In this document: piece by piece, positions 15,756 to 23,127 of the stretch
Position numbering within the stretch: the stretch's first letter is position 1
Layout of the letters: each line of letters opens with the position of its first letter
Origin: Hungatella_A sp034142505
GTDB lineage: Bacteria; Bacillota; Clostridia; Lachnospirales; Lachnospiraceae
NCBI GenBank assembly: GCA_034142505.1
Contig: JAWZDV010000052.1
Location: forward strand, 92,453 to 156,452
Direction of reading: 5' to 3'
DNA: 64,000 nt
Program-made: the position numbers and the translations under genes
Notes under the pieces: generated by a model
Told to the model about the DNA's origin: nothing
Database searches by the model: none
The model's input: the letters and a program-made list of their open reading frames with translations, nothing else

Positions 15756-16340
15756 TTAGCATTTCTTTTGATACAGCCCATGCTGGCTGCAGTAGAAATA
15801 AAGCATTCCGCCCCGCATTCTGGGGAAACGGACTTCGGCTGCCTGCTCCGGATAAAGCTTGATAAACAGCACCCGGTCGCAGGTGGCGTAGGCCACGAAG
15901 GAGATGTAATGCTCCTTTGTCATCTCGTGTGGGATGGTGAGATAGAAGTCGTCTTCCATCTCCCTGACGGCCGCCTCATGGGGGGCCTCCTCCCGGCAGG
16001 CAGTCAAGGGACTTAGCTTTCTGCCACAGCAGGAAATGTCCGCATCGCCGGTACTGAACATGGCGTTCCCGCAGACGGGACATACATAAAATTTTACTTT
16101 CTTCATATTACCTCCATCGGTCTCGTTCGGCTCCAAATCGCCTGATAAAATTTTGTCAATATTGACGCCTAAAAGGTCAGAGAGGTCATGGAGCAGGGAC
16201 ACATCCGGACAGCCGATTCCCCGTTCCCATTTGGAGATGGTTCTGTCACTGATATTCATGGCATCCGCCAGCGCCTTCTGGGTCCAGCCTTTTTCCTTCC
16301 TCAGACTTAAAATTATATTTCCGACTTTTCTGCAATCCAT
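15756..16340 (-). CDS. XRE-family regulator with desulfoferrodoxin-like zinc ribbon
   Basis: A 194-residue protein. Residues 1-65 are a Cro/CI HTH (GWTQKALADAMNISDRTISKWERG). From about 83 a Cys4 motif CPVCGNAMFS...CCGRKL resembles the N-terminal metal site of desulfoferrodoxin, followed by a domain with PHE-type and YFYCSQHGLY stretches like those in Lachnospiraceae HTH proteins of this architecture. The start at 16340 has AGGAGG upstream; an extension to 16364 would include the ribosome-binding site. A metal- or redox-sensing role is only inferred. Confidence 0.8.
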   Translation of the reverse strand: MDCRKVGNIILSLRKEKGWTQKALADAMNISDRTISKWERGIGCPDVSLLHDLSDLLGVNIDKILSGDLEPNETDGGNMKKVKFYVCPVCGNAMFSTGDADISCCGRKLSPLTACREEAPHEAAVREMEDDFYLTIPHEMTKEHYISFVAYATCDRVLFIKLYPEQAAEVRFPRMRGGMLYFYCSQHGLYQKKC

Positions 16341-16531
16341 TGTTTCTAACCTCCTGTGCCTCAATCATAGCGCGGACGTCTTCAATTTGCAACAAACGTT
16401 TCGTGGAGTTTCCTGCCGGGAAGATGTGCCGTCCGCACCATTACAAAATTTCCACTGTCAGGGAACAGAAGATTCCTGGCAGGGGAGTCAAAGATTGACG
16501 ATATGAGAATTTGATAGAAGTGGGAGACGCA
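16341..16531. other. Intergenic region, nothing recognised
   Basis: About 190 bases between the XRE regulator gene and the end of the next minus-strand gene. It must hold the XRE promoter, but I cannot pick out a convincing -35/-10 pair or a terminator. Confidence 0.4.
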
Positions 16532-16834
16532 TTATGCCACGGCTCCGGTCCCGCGGATCAAACTGTCGGATTCTGTAAAGATCTCCGTCATGGTGAGAAT
16601 CCCGGTCCGGTATCCATCGATAAAGCGGTCTCTGGCATAAATCCATTCTGCCTTTGCCTGTGCATCCCGGAATTTCTCGAAAAGCTGGCAGCCTTCCTCA
16701 TCCAGTTTTTCACTCAGCTGCTCAGCAAGCTGGCACATCGTGTTGGCGGCCGACCGGTATTCTGCATTCCCCCGGTAGGTGACGGGGACTACGGAAAGCT
16801 CCTCCTCAGCAAAAGCCTCTAAAAATTTACCCAT
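16532..16834 (-). CDS. Small helical protein of unknown function
   Basis: A 100-residue protein, soluble and predicted helical, with a charged central region (QLAEQLSEKLDEEG) and a C-terminal part (WIYARDRFIDGYRTGILTM) that resembles small Lachnospiraceae DUF proteins often found near mobile or regulatory genes. I do not assign a function. It lies 27 bases downstream of a ribbon-helix-helix protein and probably shares its promoter. Confidence 0.65.
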   Translation of the reverse strand: MGKFLEAFAEEELSVVPVTYRGNAEYRSAANTMCQLAEQLSEKLDEEGCQLFEKFRDAQAKAEWIYARDRFIDGYRTGILTMTEIFTESDSLIRGTGAVA

Positions 16835-16861
16835 AAAATACCTCCTTCTAACTGTGTTTCC

Positions 16862-17059
16862 CTATTTTTTCTTAAGGGAATCGTATACCATAGCAATCCC
16901 TTTTCGAACGACCTCAGATTTTGTGATTTCGAGACAATCTGAGACCTTTTCCAGTTTGTTGTTCATCTCTTCATCAATACGTACCCGGAACATGATGTCC
17001 TTTAAATGGTCGGTACGACAGCCATACTTTTTCTTTCCGTTGATAATGACACCTCCCAT
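16862..17059 (-). CDS. Ribbon-helix-helix (CopG/Arc-like) DNA-binding protein
   Basis: A 65-residue protein in which MFRVRIDEEMNNKLE forms the DNA-contacting strand and first helix, and ITKSEVVRKGIAMVYDSL the second. Start assignment is uncertain: ATG 17059 follows AGAAAGG too closely, and a GTG three codons in is possible. The longer open frame to 17230 runs into repeat copy C and is not credible. It is probably an autorepressor of the two-gene unit; a toxin-antitoxin role is conceivable but the partner shows no toxin motif. Confidence 0.75.
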   Translation of the reverse strand: MGGVIINGKKKYGCRTDHLKDIMFRVRIDEEMNNKLEKVSDCLEITKSEVVRKGIAMVYDSLKKK

Positions 17060-17075
17060 CCTTTCTATAACTAGT

Positions 17076-17104
17076 ATCATAACACATGTTGCTACAATAA
17101 ACAA
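17076..17104 (-). promoter_or_regulatory. Promoter of the RHH gene
   Basis: On the minus strand, TTGTTT (17104-17099), 17 bases, TATGAT (17081-17076), ending about 16 bases before the predicted start codon. Confidence 0.65.
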
Positions 17105-17140
17105 GAAAAAGTGACCCACATTTGGATAATATTTTCTAAC

Positions 17141-17290
17141 AGCCAAGACGGCGGGAAAATGGATGCAGAAAGGCGCGTCAAGCTTGCTTGTAAGCACCTT
17201 TCTGTATCCATTTTCACATCGGATGGACATCCGATGCTTCTTGACCGGCTTTTTCGGTCAAGAAGATAGCCGTCTGAACCGTTGGCCGTT
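17141..17290. repeat. Structured dispersed repeat, copy C (cloverleaf-like)
   Basis: The most complete copy. AGACGGC (17146-17152) pairs with GCCGTCT (17269-17275). Within it are three stems: GAAAATGGATGCAGAAAGG (17155-17173) with its 19-base complement at 17197-17215 (one G-U pair), capped by the shared core GTCAAGCTTGCTTGTAAGCA; CATCGGATG/CATCCGATG (17217-17236); and CTTCTTGACCG/CGGTCAAGAAG (17237-17265). GCCAA/TTGGC (17142-17146, 17282-17286) may extend the outer stem. Copies A and B lack the second and third hairpins. Confidence 0.8.
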
Positions 17291-17303
17291 TTACCTGCTG
17301 CCC

Positions 17304-17330
17304 CCCAGCCCATCAGCGCAGTGATGGACT
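17304..17330. repeat. Hairpin with RCGCAGTGAT loop, shared with element at 21019
   Basis: CCATCA (17310-17315) pairs with TGATGG (17322-17327) around GCGCAG. The 14-base pattern ATCARCGCAGTGAT recurs at 21160-21173, also in the 3'-most hairpin of a structured element, suggesting that both belong to one repeat family. Confidence 0.6.
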
Positions 17331-17386
17331 GAAGCGTAAACAAAAACACCCGTTACCATATTTCAAACCACCATCTGCCTAAGTGA

Positions 17387-17415
17387 TTGTGCTTTCACAA
17401 TTCATATATTATAAT
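17387..17415 (+). promoter_or_regulatory. Promoter of alcohol dehydrogenase, with inverted repeat
   Basis: TTGTGC (17387-17392), 17 bases, TATAAT (17410-17415). The -35 overlaps an inverted repeat TTGTG-CTTT-CACAA (17387-17400), a possible operator; the arms are too close together for a standard Rex site. Confidence 0.7.
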
Positions 17416-17477
17416 GACAAATAGGTTCTTCAAAGACCATAAATCCGGATGCATCAAAAAAAAGGAGGAGTTGTGAC

Positions 17478-18656
17478 ATGGACAATTTTAAGTATTTTAC
17501 CCCTACAAAAGTGATTTTTGGAAGAGAGACGGAGAAACAGGCCGGGGAGCTGGTGAATGGCCTGGGCTGTAAGAAGGTTCTGATTCATTACGGCGGTGGA
17601 AGCGTGGTGCGTTCCGGGCTTTTGGACCGTGTGAAGGCATCCCTCGAGGCCGAAGGAATCTCCTATGTGGAGCTTGGCGGGGCTGTACCCAATCCAAGGC
17701 TGTCTCTGGTATATGAGGGAATCGGCCTGGCGAAGCGGGAAGAAGTGGATTTTATCCTGGCTGTCGGCGGTGGCAGCGCCATCGATTCCGCCAAGGCCAT
17801 CGGCTACGGAGTGGTCAATGAAGGGGATGTCTGGGAGCTTTATGACAGGAAACGCCAGGCAGCCGGGTGTCTGCCGGTTGGCGTGATTTTGACTATTGCA
17901 GCGACGGGAAGCGAGATGAGTGATTCCTCCGTGATTACCAACGAGGACGGCTGGGTAAAGCGGGGATACAGCAGTGACTTCGGGCGTCCGGTGTTCGCCA
18001 TCATGAATCCGGAGCTGACCATGACGCTGCCGGACTACCAGACGGCCTGCGGCTGCACGGATATTTTGATGCATACCATGGAGCGCTATTTCACCTCCGG
18101 CGGGAATATGGAGATCACGGACAGTATTGCGGAAGCGCTGATGCGCACGGTGATGACCAATGCCATCATCCTGCGGGACGATCCCGGGAATTATGACGCC
18201 AGGGCAGAGGTCATGTGGGCGGGAAGCCTTTCCCACAACGGTCTGACCGGATGCGGCATCAAAAGCGCGGATTTTGCCACTCATATGCTGGAGCATGAGC
18301 TGGGAGGTCTGTTTGACGTGGCCCATGGCGCCGGTCTGGCCGCTTTATGGGGAAGCTGGGCGAGATATGTCTACAAAGACTGCCTTCCCCGGTTCCACCG
18401 CTTTGCTGTCAACGTGATGGCTGTTTTGGACCATGGAGAGCCGGAGGAGACCGCCCTGAAGGGAATTGAAGCGCTGGAAGAATTCTTCCGTTCCATCCAC
18501 ATGCCGACCTCCCTGCATGACATGAACTTAGATCCGACGGAGGAAGAGATGAAGCTGATGGCGCGTAAATGCAGCATTGCCGCCGGAGGAGCCAAGGGCT
18601 CCGCCAAAGTGCTCCACGAGGACGACATGCTGGCCATTTATGAGATGGCACGGTAA
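17478..18656 (+). CDS. Iron-containing alcohol dehydrogenase (YqhD/BdhA-like)
   Basis: A 392-residue group III alcohol dehydrogenase. The NAD(P)-binding GGGSAIDSAKAIGYG lies near residues 97-111. Metal-binding residues are in CTDILMHTMERYF (Asp/His, about 195) and in the HMLEHELGG and DVAHGAGLAALW histidines (about 265-282). It reduces aldehydes to alcohols during fermentation; butanol-dehydrogenase-type enzymes have this length and start (NFKYFTPTKVIFG). AAAGGAGGAG precedes the ATG. It is a single gene with its own promoter. Confidence 0.92.
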   Translation: MDNFKYFTPTKVIFGRETEKQAGELVNGLGCKKVLIHYGGGSVVRSGLLDRVKASLEAEGISYVELGGAVPNPRLSLVYEGIGLAKREEVDFILAVGGGSAIDSAKAIGYGVVNEGDVWELYDRKRQAAGCLPVGVILTIAATGSEMSDSSVITNEDGWVKRGYSSDFGRPVFAIMNPELTMTLPDYQTACGCTDILMHTMERYFTSGGNMEITDSIAEALMRTVMTNAIILRDDPGNYDARAEVMWAGSLSHNGLTGCGIKSADFATHMLEHELGGLFDVAHGAGLAALWGSWARYVYKDCLPRFHRFAVNVMAVLDHGEPEETALKGIEALEEFFRSIHMPTSLHDMNLDPTEEEMKLMARKCSIAAGGAKGSAKVLHEDDMLAIYEMAR

Positions 18657-18663
18657 GGAAACG

Positions 18664-19410
18664 TTATTCCCACTTGAAACATTTGATAGAAACCGCGCTG
18701 CAGAGGACCGCCAGGGCGGCCATGATGACCAGTGGCAGAAAAACGCTGTCCACCGGCTGCCCTAAGGAGGCGGCCTTTAAGAATTTGATGCCCTGGGTCA
18801 GCGGAAGGAAGTCCGCGAACCTCTGCAGGGTTGCAGGCATGATTTCATAAGGCAGGGTGGCGCCGGAGAAGATGAGCATGGGAAAATACAGGACACACGC
18901 GATCATACTGGCGGTCTTGGAATCCGGAGCAACGCCGCCCACCATCATGCCGATGCTGAACATGGAGACGATCACCAGCAGGTACCCGGCCAGAAAACCG
19001 GCGATGGAACCGCGAAACTGAAAGCCGAAGAACAGGGTGGCCGTCAGCGACAGGGACAGCAGGGAGACTACGGCGTACAGGGTGTAGATGGCTACCTGGA
19101 CCAGCAGGAGAAGTCCGGGGCTCACCGGAGTCACCTGGTAGCGTTTTAAAATGTGCCTGCCCCGGTAATCCGACACCACAAGGGGCAGTCCCATCACGCC
19201 GCCGGCGCAGATGGAGATGGTGGCAAGGGCTCCGAAGGACTGTTCGAGAAAGCTGTATTCCGCTCCCTCAAACGCCGGCTTTGTCCCATATATGACACCC
19301 AGTATCACCAGTACAACGAGCGGCATGAAGATGGCGAAAATCACCATATCCATTCCCCGCAGCGATAATTTCAATTCTGTTTTCAACATTGTCTTAAAAG
19401 CTTTCATCAT
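18664..19410 (-). CDS. ABC-2 type transporter permease
   Basis: A 248-residue membrane protein with six helices of the ABC-2 fold (about 20-40, 60-80, 100-125, 135-160, 168-190, 220-240). It starts within the end of the ATPase gene: AGGAGG followed by six bases and two adjacent ATG codons (19410 and 19407). With the ATPase it would form an exporter; drug or lipid export is typical of this class, but the substrate is unknown. It is convergent with the alcohol dehydrogenase with seven bases between them. Confidence 0.88.
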   Translation of the reverse strand: MMKAFKTMLKTELKLSLRGMDMVIFAIFMPLVVLVILGVIYGTKPAFEGAEYSFLEQSFGALATISICAGGVMGLPLVVSDYRGRHILKRYQVTPVSPGLLLLVQVAIYTLYAVVSLLSLSLTATLFFGFQFRGSIAGFLAGYLLVIVSMFSIGMMVGGVAPDSKTASMIACVLYFPMLIFSGATLPYEIMPATLQRFADFLPLTQGIKFLKAASLGQPVDSVFLPLVIMAALAVLCSAVSIKCFKWE

Positions 19411-20137
19411 TCTGTCCCTCCTCATCGGTAAACCAAAGATAAGCGTCTTCCAGTTTCTCACAGGAACTGGCCTCCAGTGCCTGGGCCACAGTCCCGTAAA
19501 ATACAATCGTACCTTTTTTCAGAATACAGATCTGGTCGCAGAGCGCCTCCACCTCATCCATAAAGTGGGAGGAGAGGAAGATGGTCAGCCCTTTCTGCTT
19601 CAATCCCAGGAGAATCTTCCAGACCTCCCGCCTTGCCTTCGCATCCAGCCCCGTGGTCAGCTCGTCAAGAAAAACCACTTCCGGGTTCGGAATCAGGGCC
19701 AGCACGATGAACAGCCGCTGCCGCTGGCCGCCAGACAGTTCATTTACCGGGCATGATCCCTTCTCCCCAATCCCGAACTGCTTTAGCAGCAGCTCCGGCT
19801 TTGCGGCATCTTGGTACAGGGAAGCCGTCACCCCGCACAGCTCCGCCACGGTGATTTTCTCCTGATAATGGGTCTCCTGAAACTGGACTCCGACGTTTTC
19901 AAACAGCTGTTTCCGGTTTGTCAGGGGATTCCTTCCAAGAACCGATATCTCTCCCTGATCCGCCCTTTTCGTTCCGAGAATACACTCAATCGTCGTGCTT
20001 TTCCCGGCCCCGTTGGCCCCCAGCAGTCCAAAGACAGTTCCCCGGGGGACGGTAAGGTTTACATTGTCAACAGCCTTTAAACTGCCATAAGACTTTGACA
20101 GTCCGGTTACTTGAATCACTTCCTGCATCATCTGCAT
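19394..20137 (-). CDS. ABC transporter ATP-binding protein (ABC-2 exporter)
   Basis: A 247-residue ATPase with Walker A GANGAGKST (about 37-45), signature LSGGQRQR (about 138-145) and Walker B VVFLDELTTGLD (about 157-168); the usual EP(T) after Walker B is EL here. DrrA/CcmA-like. AAGGAGG lies 9 bases upstream of ATG. It is translated together with the downstream permease and is likely under control of the MerR-type gene encoded just upstream on the same strand. Confidence 0.92.
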   Translation of the reverse strand: MQMMQEVIQVTGLSKSYGSLKAVDNVNLTVPRGTVFGLLGANGAGKSTTIECILGTKRADQGEISVLGRNPLTNRKQLFENVGVQFQETHYQEKITVAELCGVTASLYQDAAKPELLLKQFGIGEKGSCPVNELSGGQRQRLFIVLALIPNPEVVFLDELTTGLDAKARREVWKILLGLKQKGLTIFLSSHFMDEVEALCDQICILKKGTIVFYGTVAQALEASSCEKLEDAYLWFTDEEGQNDESF

Positions 20138-20176
20138 AATTATGTTCCTCCTTTTGGTTGATTCACAAAAAAGAAT

Positions 20177-20200
20177 ACTACCAGAAAAAACATTGGTGGT
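20177..20200. promoter_or_regulatory. Candidate MerR operator
   Basis: ACTACCA (20177-20183) and TGGTGGT (20194-20200) form an inverted repeat (6 of 7 positions) with a 10-base centre, located between the MerR gene and the ABC operon it probably controls. MerR-type dyads lie within long-spaced promoters; a clear -35/-10 pair could not be fixed here. Confidence 0.45.
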
Positions 20201-20212
20201 ATAATGGAGGGT

Positions 20213-20962
20213 TTATGAAAATCGGTTTTTCATTTCCAGTATTTGTTCTGTCATGCTCCGGGCATTTTCCTCGGCGGCCCGGAGAGAGGAGATCAGTTTA
20301 TCGCAGACCGCAATGATATCGTCGTCCTCATCGGGAGTGTCCAGCGCTTCCCTGATATCCACATCAGGATTGTCCGACAACTGGCGGAGCATGCGAAGGA
20401 TGGCTTCCAGCGAATAATTGGCGCACCGCAGGGAGCGGATTATCTTTAGCCGCCGGATATCTTCATCCGTATACACCCGGTAGCCGTTCTCTTTGCGCCG
20501 CACGTGAAGCAGGCCGTTCATTTCCCAGTTTCTCAGGGTATCCATGGTAAGATCCAGATAATCGGAGACTTCCTTTCGTCTCATCAAGTGTCCATTTTCT
20601 GCATCCGTCTCATCCCCGTCCAGAATGTTTTGCACAATCTCGATGGATTCCTCGGCACGACCGTATTCCAGCCGCACCATCTCCCAATATTCTTCAGCCA
20701 GTGAAAGCGCCCTGTCAAAGTCACCGGCAGCAGAAGCCTTCACCACCTCAATTACCTTTTTGCGAATCCCGTTTTGCAGCACCTCCACGTGAAACGCCAG
20801 CCGGGCCAGCCGAAACTGTTCCACATGAAAATCCGTAAACACCCGGTACCCATTGGGCAAACGTTCCGGCTTCGGGATCAGCTTTAATTCTTCGTATAAC
20901 CGCACCGTATTCGGATGAATTCCAATCAGGGCGGCTACCTCTGAGGTCTTATAGGTCTTCAT
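20213..20962 (-). CDS. Tandem-domain MerR-family regulator
   Basis: A 249-residue protein with two MerR-type winged helices instead of one: residues 1-70 (YKTSEVAALIGIHPNTVRLYEE...GYRVFTD) and about 126-195 (MRRKEVSDYLDLTMDTLRNWEM...GYRVYTDEDIRRL), joined by a helical linker and ending in a coiled region. Both start with a helix-turn-helix and a wing ending GYRV(F/Y)TD. It lies directly upstream of the ABC exporter on the same strand, with a dyad between them. The likely role is a drug- or stress-responsive activator; the ligand is unknown. Confidence 0.88.
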   Translation of the reverse strand: MKTYKTSEVAALIGIHPNTVRLYEELKLIPKPERLPNGYRVFTDFHVEQFRLARLAFHVEVLQNGIRKKVIEVVKASAAGDFDRALSLAEEYWEMVRLEYGRAEESIEIVQNILDGDETDAENGHLMRRKEVSDYLDLTMDTLRNWEMNGLLHVRRKENGYRVYTDEDIRRLKIIRSLRCANYSLEAILRMLRQLSDNPDVDIREALDTPDEDDDIIAVCDKLISSLRAAEENARSMTEQILEMKNRFS

Positions 20963-21018
20963 GGACGTTCCTCCTGCTATTGATAAAAATCATGACAGAA
21001 TCATATCACATTTTCCGG

Positions 21019-21198
21019 AAAGTTACAATTCACACCCATGCCAGATGCCACCTGCTTTACATGTACGAAGGTGTGAATTGCAACAGCGGCTGTTTATGTG
21101 AAGTCGCCTGCGGCGAGGGACAGCCGCTTTGGCTCCATATCTGTACTGGCCCCACACCAATCAACGCAGTGATTGGCGTGGGAGTGAACAGTAACTCC
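21019..21198. repeat. Structured element D (outer stem with three hairpins)
   Basis: AGTTA (21021-21025) and TAACT (21192-21196) enclose three hairpins: CAATTCACACC/GGTGTGAATTG (21026-21036 with 21070-21080); AGCGGCTGT/ACAGCCGCT (21085-21093 with 21120-21128), containing an inner TCGCC/GGCGA; and CCCACACCAATCA/TGATTGGCGTGGG (21151-21163 with 21170-21182, one mismatch), whose loop carries the ACGCAG also seen at 17316. It contains no credible gene. It fills most of the gap between the MerR gene and the yhf operon. Confidence 0.75.
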
Positions 21199-21234
21199 AG
21201 AAAACTCAAACAAAAATTCTTGTTTATATTCATC

Positions 21235-21263
21235 TTGACGAATCCATAAAATAGTAGTATGAT
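21235..21263 (+). promoter_or_regulatory. Promoter of the yhf operon
   Basis: TTGACG (21235-21240), 17 bases, TATGAT (21258-21263). The predicted start near 21270 falls inside operator O1. Confidence 0.8.
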
Positions 21264-21268
21264 AACAA

Positions 21269-21286
21269 TGTACAAAAAAATGTATA
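21269..21286. promoter_or_regulatory. Candidate YhfZ operator O1
   Basis: TGTACA (21269-21274), six A residues, TGTATA (21281-21286): a 6-N6-6 dyad over the predicted transcription start. The same pattern occurs twice after yhfZ. A lone half site TGTACA lies at 21302. Confidence 0.7.
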
Positions 21287-21337
21287 TTATGTGATTGGTT
21301 CTGTACATATCACACGAATGATAAAAGAGGAGCTGGT

Positions 21338-22255
21338 ATGGAAGACTATCTGTTTCAAAAGACGGGAGTTGCCATCGGGCAGCTGGCTTTGGATCTGATG
21401 TCCAGGAATGTGGGGGAACGGATTCCTACGGTGTCGGAGTATCAGGAGAAATTTCATGTATCCCGGGGGACGATTCAGAATGCGTTCAAGTATTTGAAGG
21501 ACAACGGGGCGGTCAGTATCCAGTACCATGGGCATCAGGGGGCGTTTCTAGAGTCCATCCATTATGGGAAGCTGCAAAACTGCTGTATCAAGAAGGAACT
21601 GCTGGGAATCATGCCGCTTCCCTATTCCACGACCTATGAAGGCTTTGCGGCCGCCATCTACGCGGCGCTTGGCGAGTTGAATTTCAATATGGCGTATGCC
21701 AGAGGGGCGGGAGGCAGAATCCGGCTGGTGGAATCCGGGACGTACCAGTTTGCGGTGGTGTCCCAGTACGCGGCAGAATATTCCATCGGGAATAACAGCG
21801 ATATTGAAATCGCGCTGAACTTTGGACCGAGCAGCTTTTTGTCAAAGCATGTGCTGCTGCTGCGGGATGGCACGAAAGAGGGCATCTGTGACGGGATGCG
21901 GGTGGCTTACGACGAGGCCTCGCTTGACCAGAGCACCATCACCCGGAGCCTGATTCAGGGGAAGCAGGTGGAGAAGGTTGCCATCAAGACCCAGAACACG
22001 GTTTCTTCCCTGCTGGACGGCACCATAGATGCCGGGGTATGGAACTATGATGACATTATCGACAACAAGTACCGGCAGCTGAAAGTGGTACAGCTGGACG
22101 ATTCGATCTACAACGACCGGTTTTCAACAGCAGTGATTGTCATTAAAAAGGGAGACGAGTACATCCGTGCCCTGCTTGAAAAATATATCAGTATCCCTTT
22201 GGTTTTAACGATTCTGAAGGAAGTAAGAGAAGGAAAACGGCTGGCAGATTATTGA
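21338..22255 (+). CDS. yhfZ: YhfZ-family GntR-like transcriptional regulator
   Basis: A 305-residue protein. The N-terminal winged helix (GERIPTVSEYQEKFHVSRGTIQNAFKYL, about 28-55) is GntR-like, and the rest (LLGIMPLPYSTTYEGFAAAIYAAL onward) is a periplasmic-binding-like fold characteristic of YhfZ rather than FadR/HutC effector domains. In E. coli yhfZ heads the yhf cluster; it does so here too. AGGAG lies 6-8 bases before the ATG. Three copies of TGTACA-N6-TGTA(T/C)(A/G) flank the gene, so autoregulation and control of the cluster are probable (inference). Confidence 0.9.
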   Translation: MEDYLFQKTGVAIGQLALDLMSRNVGERIPTVSEYQEKFHVSRGTIQNAFKYLKDNGAVSIQYHGHQGAFLESIHYGKLQNCCIKKELLGIMPLPYSTTYEGFAAAIYAALGELNFNMAYARGAGGRIRLVESGTYQFAVVSQYAAEYSIGNNSDIEIALNFGPSSFLSKHVLLLRDGTKEGICDGMRVAYDEASLDQSTITRSLIQGKQVEKVAIKTQNTVSSLLDGTIDAGVWNYDDIIDNKYRQLKVVQLDDSIYNDRFSTAVIVIKKGDEYIRALLEKYISIPLVLTILKEVREGKRLADY

Positions 22256-22277
22256 TGCCAGTTGTATTCTATATCAA

Positions 22278-22295
22278 TGTACAAAATATTGTATA
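22278..22295. promoter_or_regulatory. Candidate YhfZ operator O2
   Basis: TGTACA (22278-22283), AAATAT, TGTATA (22290-22295), preceded by CAA as in the other two copies. It lies between yhfZ and yhfY. Confidence 0.7.
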
Positions 22296-22312
22296 TTACT
22301 ATACCAAATCAA

Positions 22313-22330
22313 TGTACAATATTTTGTACG
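22313..22330. promoter_or_regulatory. Candidate YhfZ operator O3
   Basis: TGTACA (22313-22318), ATATTT, TGTACG (22325-22330). Its centre is 35 bp from that of O2, about three to three and a half helical turns. It ends 20 bases before the yhfY ATG. Confidence 0.7.
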
Positions 22331-22350
22331 AAAAGAAAAGGAGGAAGCAT

Positions 22351-22710
22351 ATGGAAGAAAAGGAAGAGCTTTATGCGCGGCTGCAGATTCTGGAGGATGG
22401 AGGATTAATATCCGGGGCGGTGGCCGCATGCTGCAAAAAGGTGATTGAGCTGGCGCAGCAGGAGAAGCCCGATGTGGACGGGGAGCGGTTTGGCATGTTT
22501 GTGACCCATTTGGCCATGGCCATGCAGCGCATCCGAAACGGGGAGACGGAGATGCCCATCGACAGCCAGGTACTGGAGACGGTCAAACTGGACCCGGTGT
22601 ATCCGAGGGCGGAATCATTTTCCAAAAAGATGTTTGAGGTCTGTGATGTGGAATTCACCCAGACGGAACAGGATTTTCTAAAAGTCCATCTTTGTAATCT
22701 ATTCACATAA
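22351..22710 (+). CDS. yhfY: YhfY-like PRD domain protein
   Basis: A 119-residue helical protein consisting of a single PRD-like domain (LARLQ...VTHLAMAMQRIRNGE, with a conserved His in FVTHLAMA at about 50). PRDs are usually phosphorylated by PTS proteins, but here the domain stands alone without a DNA-binding part, as in E. coli YhfY. AAAGGAGG lies before ATG 22351; an in-frame extension to 22252 would run through the operators and is rejected. Its role may be signalling to YhfZ (inference). Confidence 0.85.
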   Translation: MEEKEELYARLQILEDGGLISGAVAACCKKVIELAQQEKPDVDGERFGMFVTHLAMAMQRIRNGETEMPIDSQVLETVKLDPVYPRAESFSKKMFEVCDVEFTQTEQDFLKVHLCNLFT

Positions 22711-22735
22711 AACAACTCAAAAAGGAGGTAGCGAA

Positions 22736-23098
22736 ATGAAAATTGCAATTGGAGGCATGCAGAAGCGGGAGATGGAGGAAGCAGTCAAAAAGGCTTGTCC
22801 GGAGGCGGAGACGATTGTCACCACGGATATGGGGGCCGTGCCGATGTTGAAGGACGGAAGAGCCGATTATTATTTTGGGGCGTGTGAGAGCGGCGGAGGA
22901 GCGGCCATCTCGATCCTGATCGGATTGATGGGATATGGGAAATGCTGCACGGTCTGCAAAAATGGCGGAAAACCAAACGAGGAGGAGATCAGGAAGTTTG
23001 TAAAAGATGGGAAGATCTGCTTTGGCATGACGGTATCCAACATTGACGGAACTGTACCGGTATTAATGAAGGTGCTGCTGGAGCAGGCGGCTGGTTAA
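22736..23098 (+). CDS. yhfU: YhfU family protein (DUF2620)
   Basis: A 120-residue small soluble protein with a glycine-rich segment (YYFGACESGGGAAISILIGLMG, about 43-64) and a cysteine cluster (KCCTVCKNGG). It matches YhfU in length and in its place in the cluster beside yhfT. The biochemical role is unknown. AAAGGAGG precedes the ATG. Confidence 0.87.
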   Translation: MKIAIGGMQKREMEEAVKKACPEAETIVTTDMGAVPMLKDGRADYYFGACESGGGAAISILIGLMGYGKCCTVCKNGGKPNEEEIRKFVKDGKICFGMTVSNIDGTVPVLMKVLLEQAAG

Positions 23099-23127
23099 AA
23101 CATGGAGAGGAAAGGTAAGGTAAGAGT

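Noticed and set aside
17387..17400. Rex operator in the alcohol dehydrogenase promoter
   Set aside because: The arms TTGTG/CACAA are separated by 4 bases; Rex sites have an 18-base layout with about 8 bases between these pentamers.
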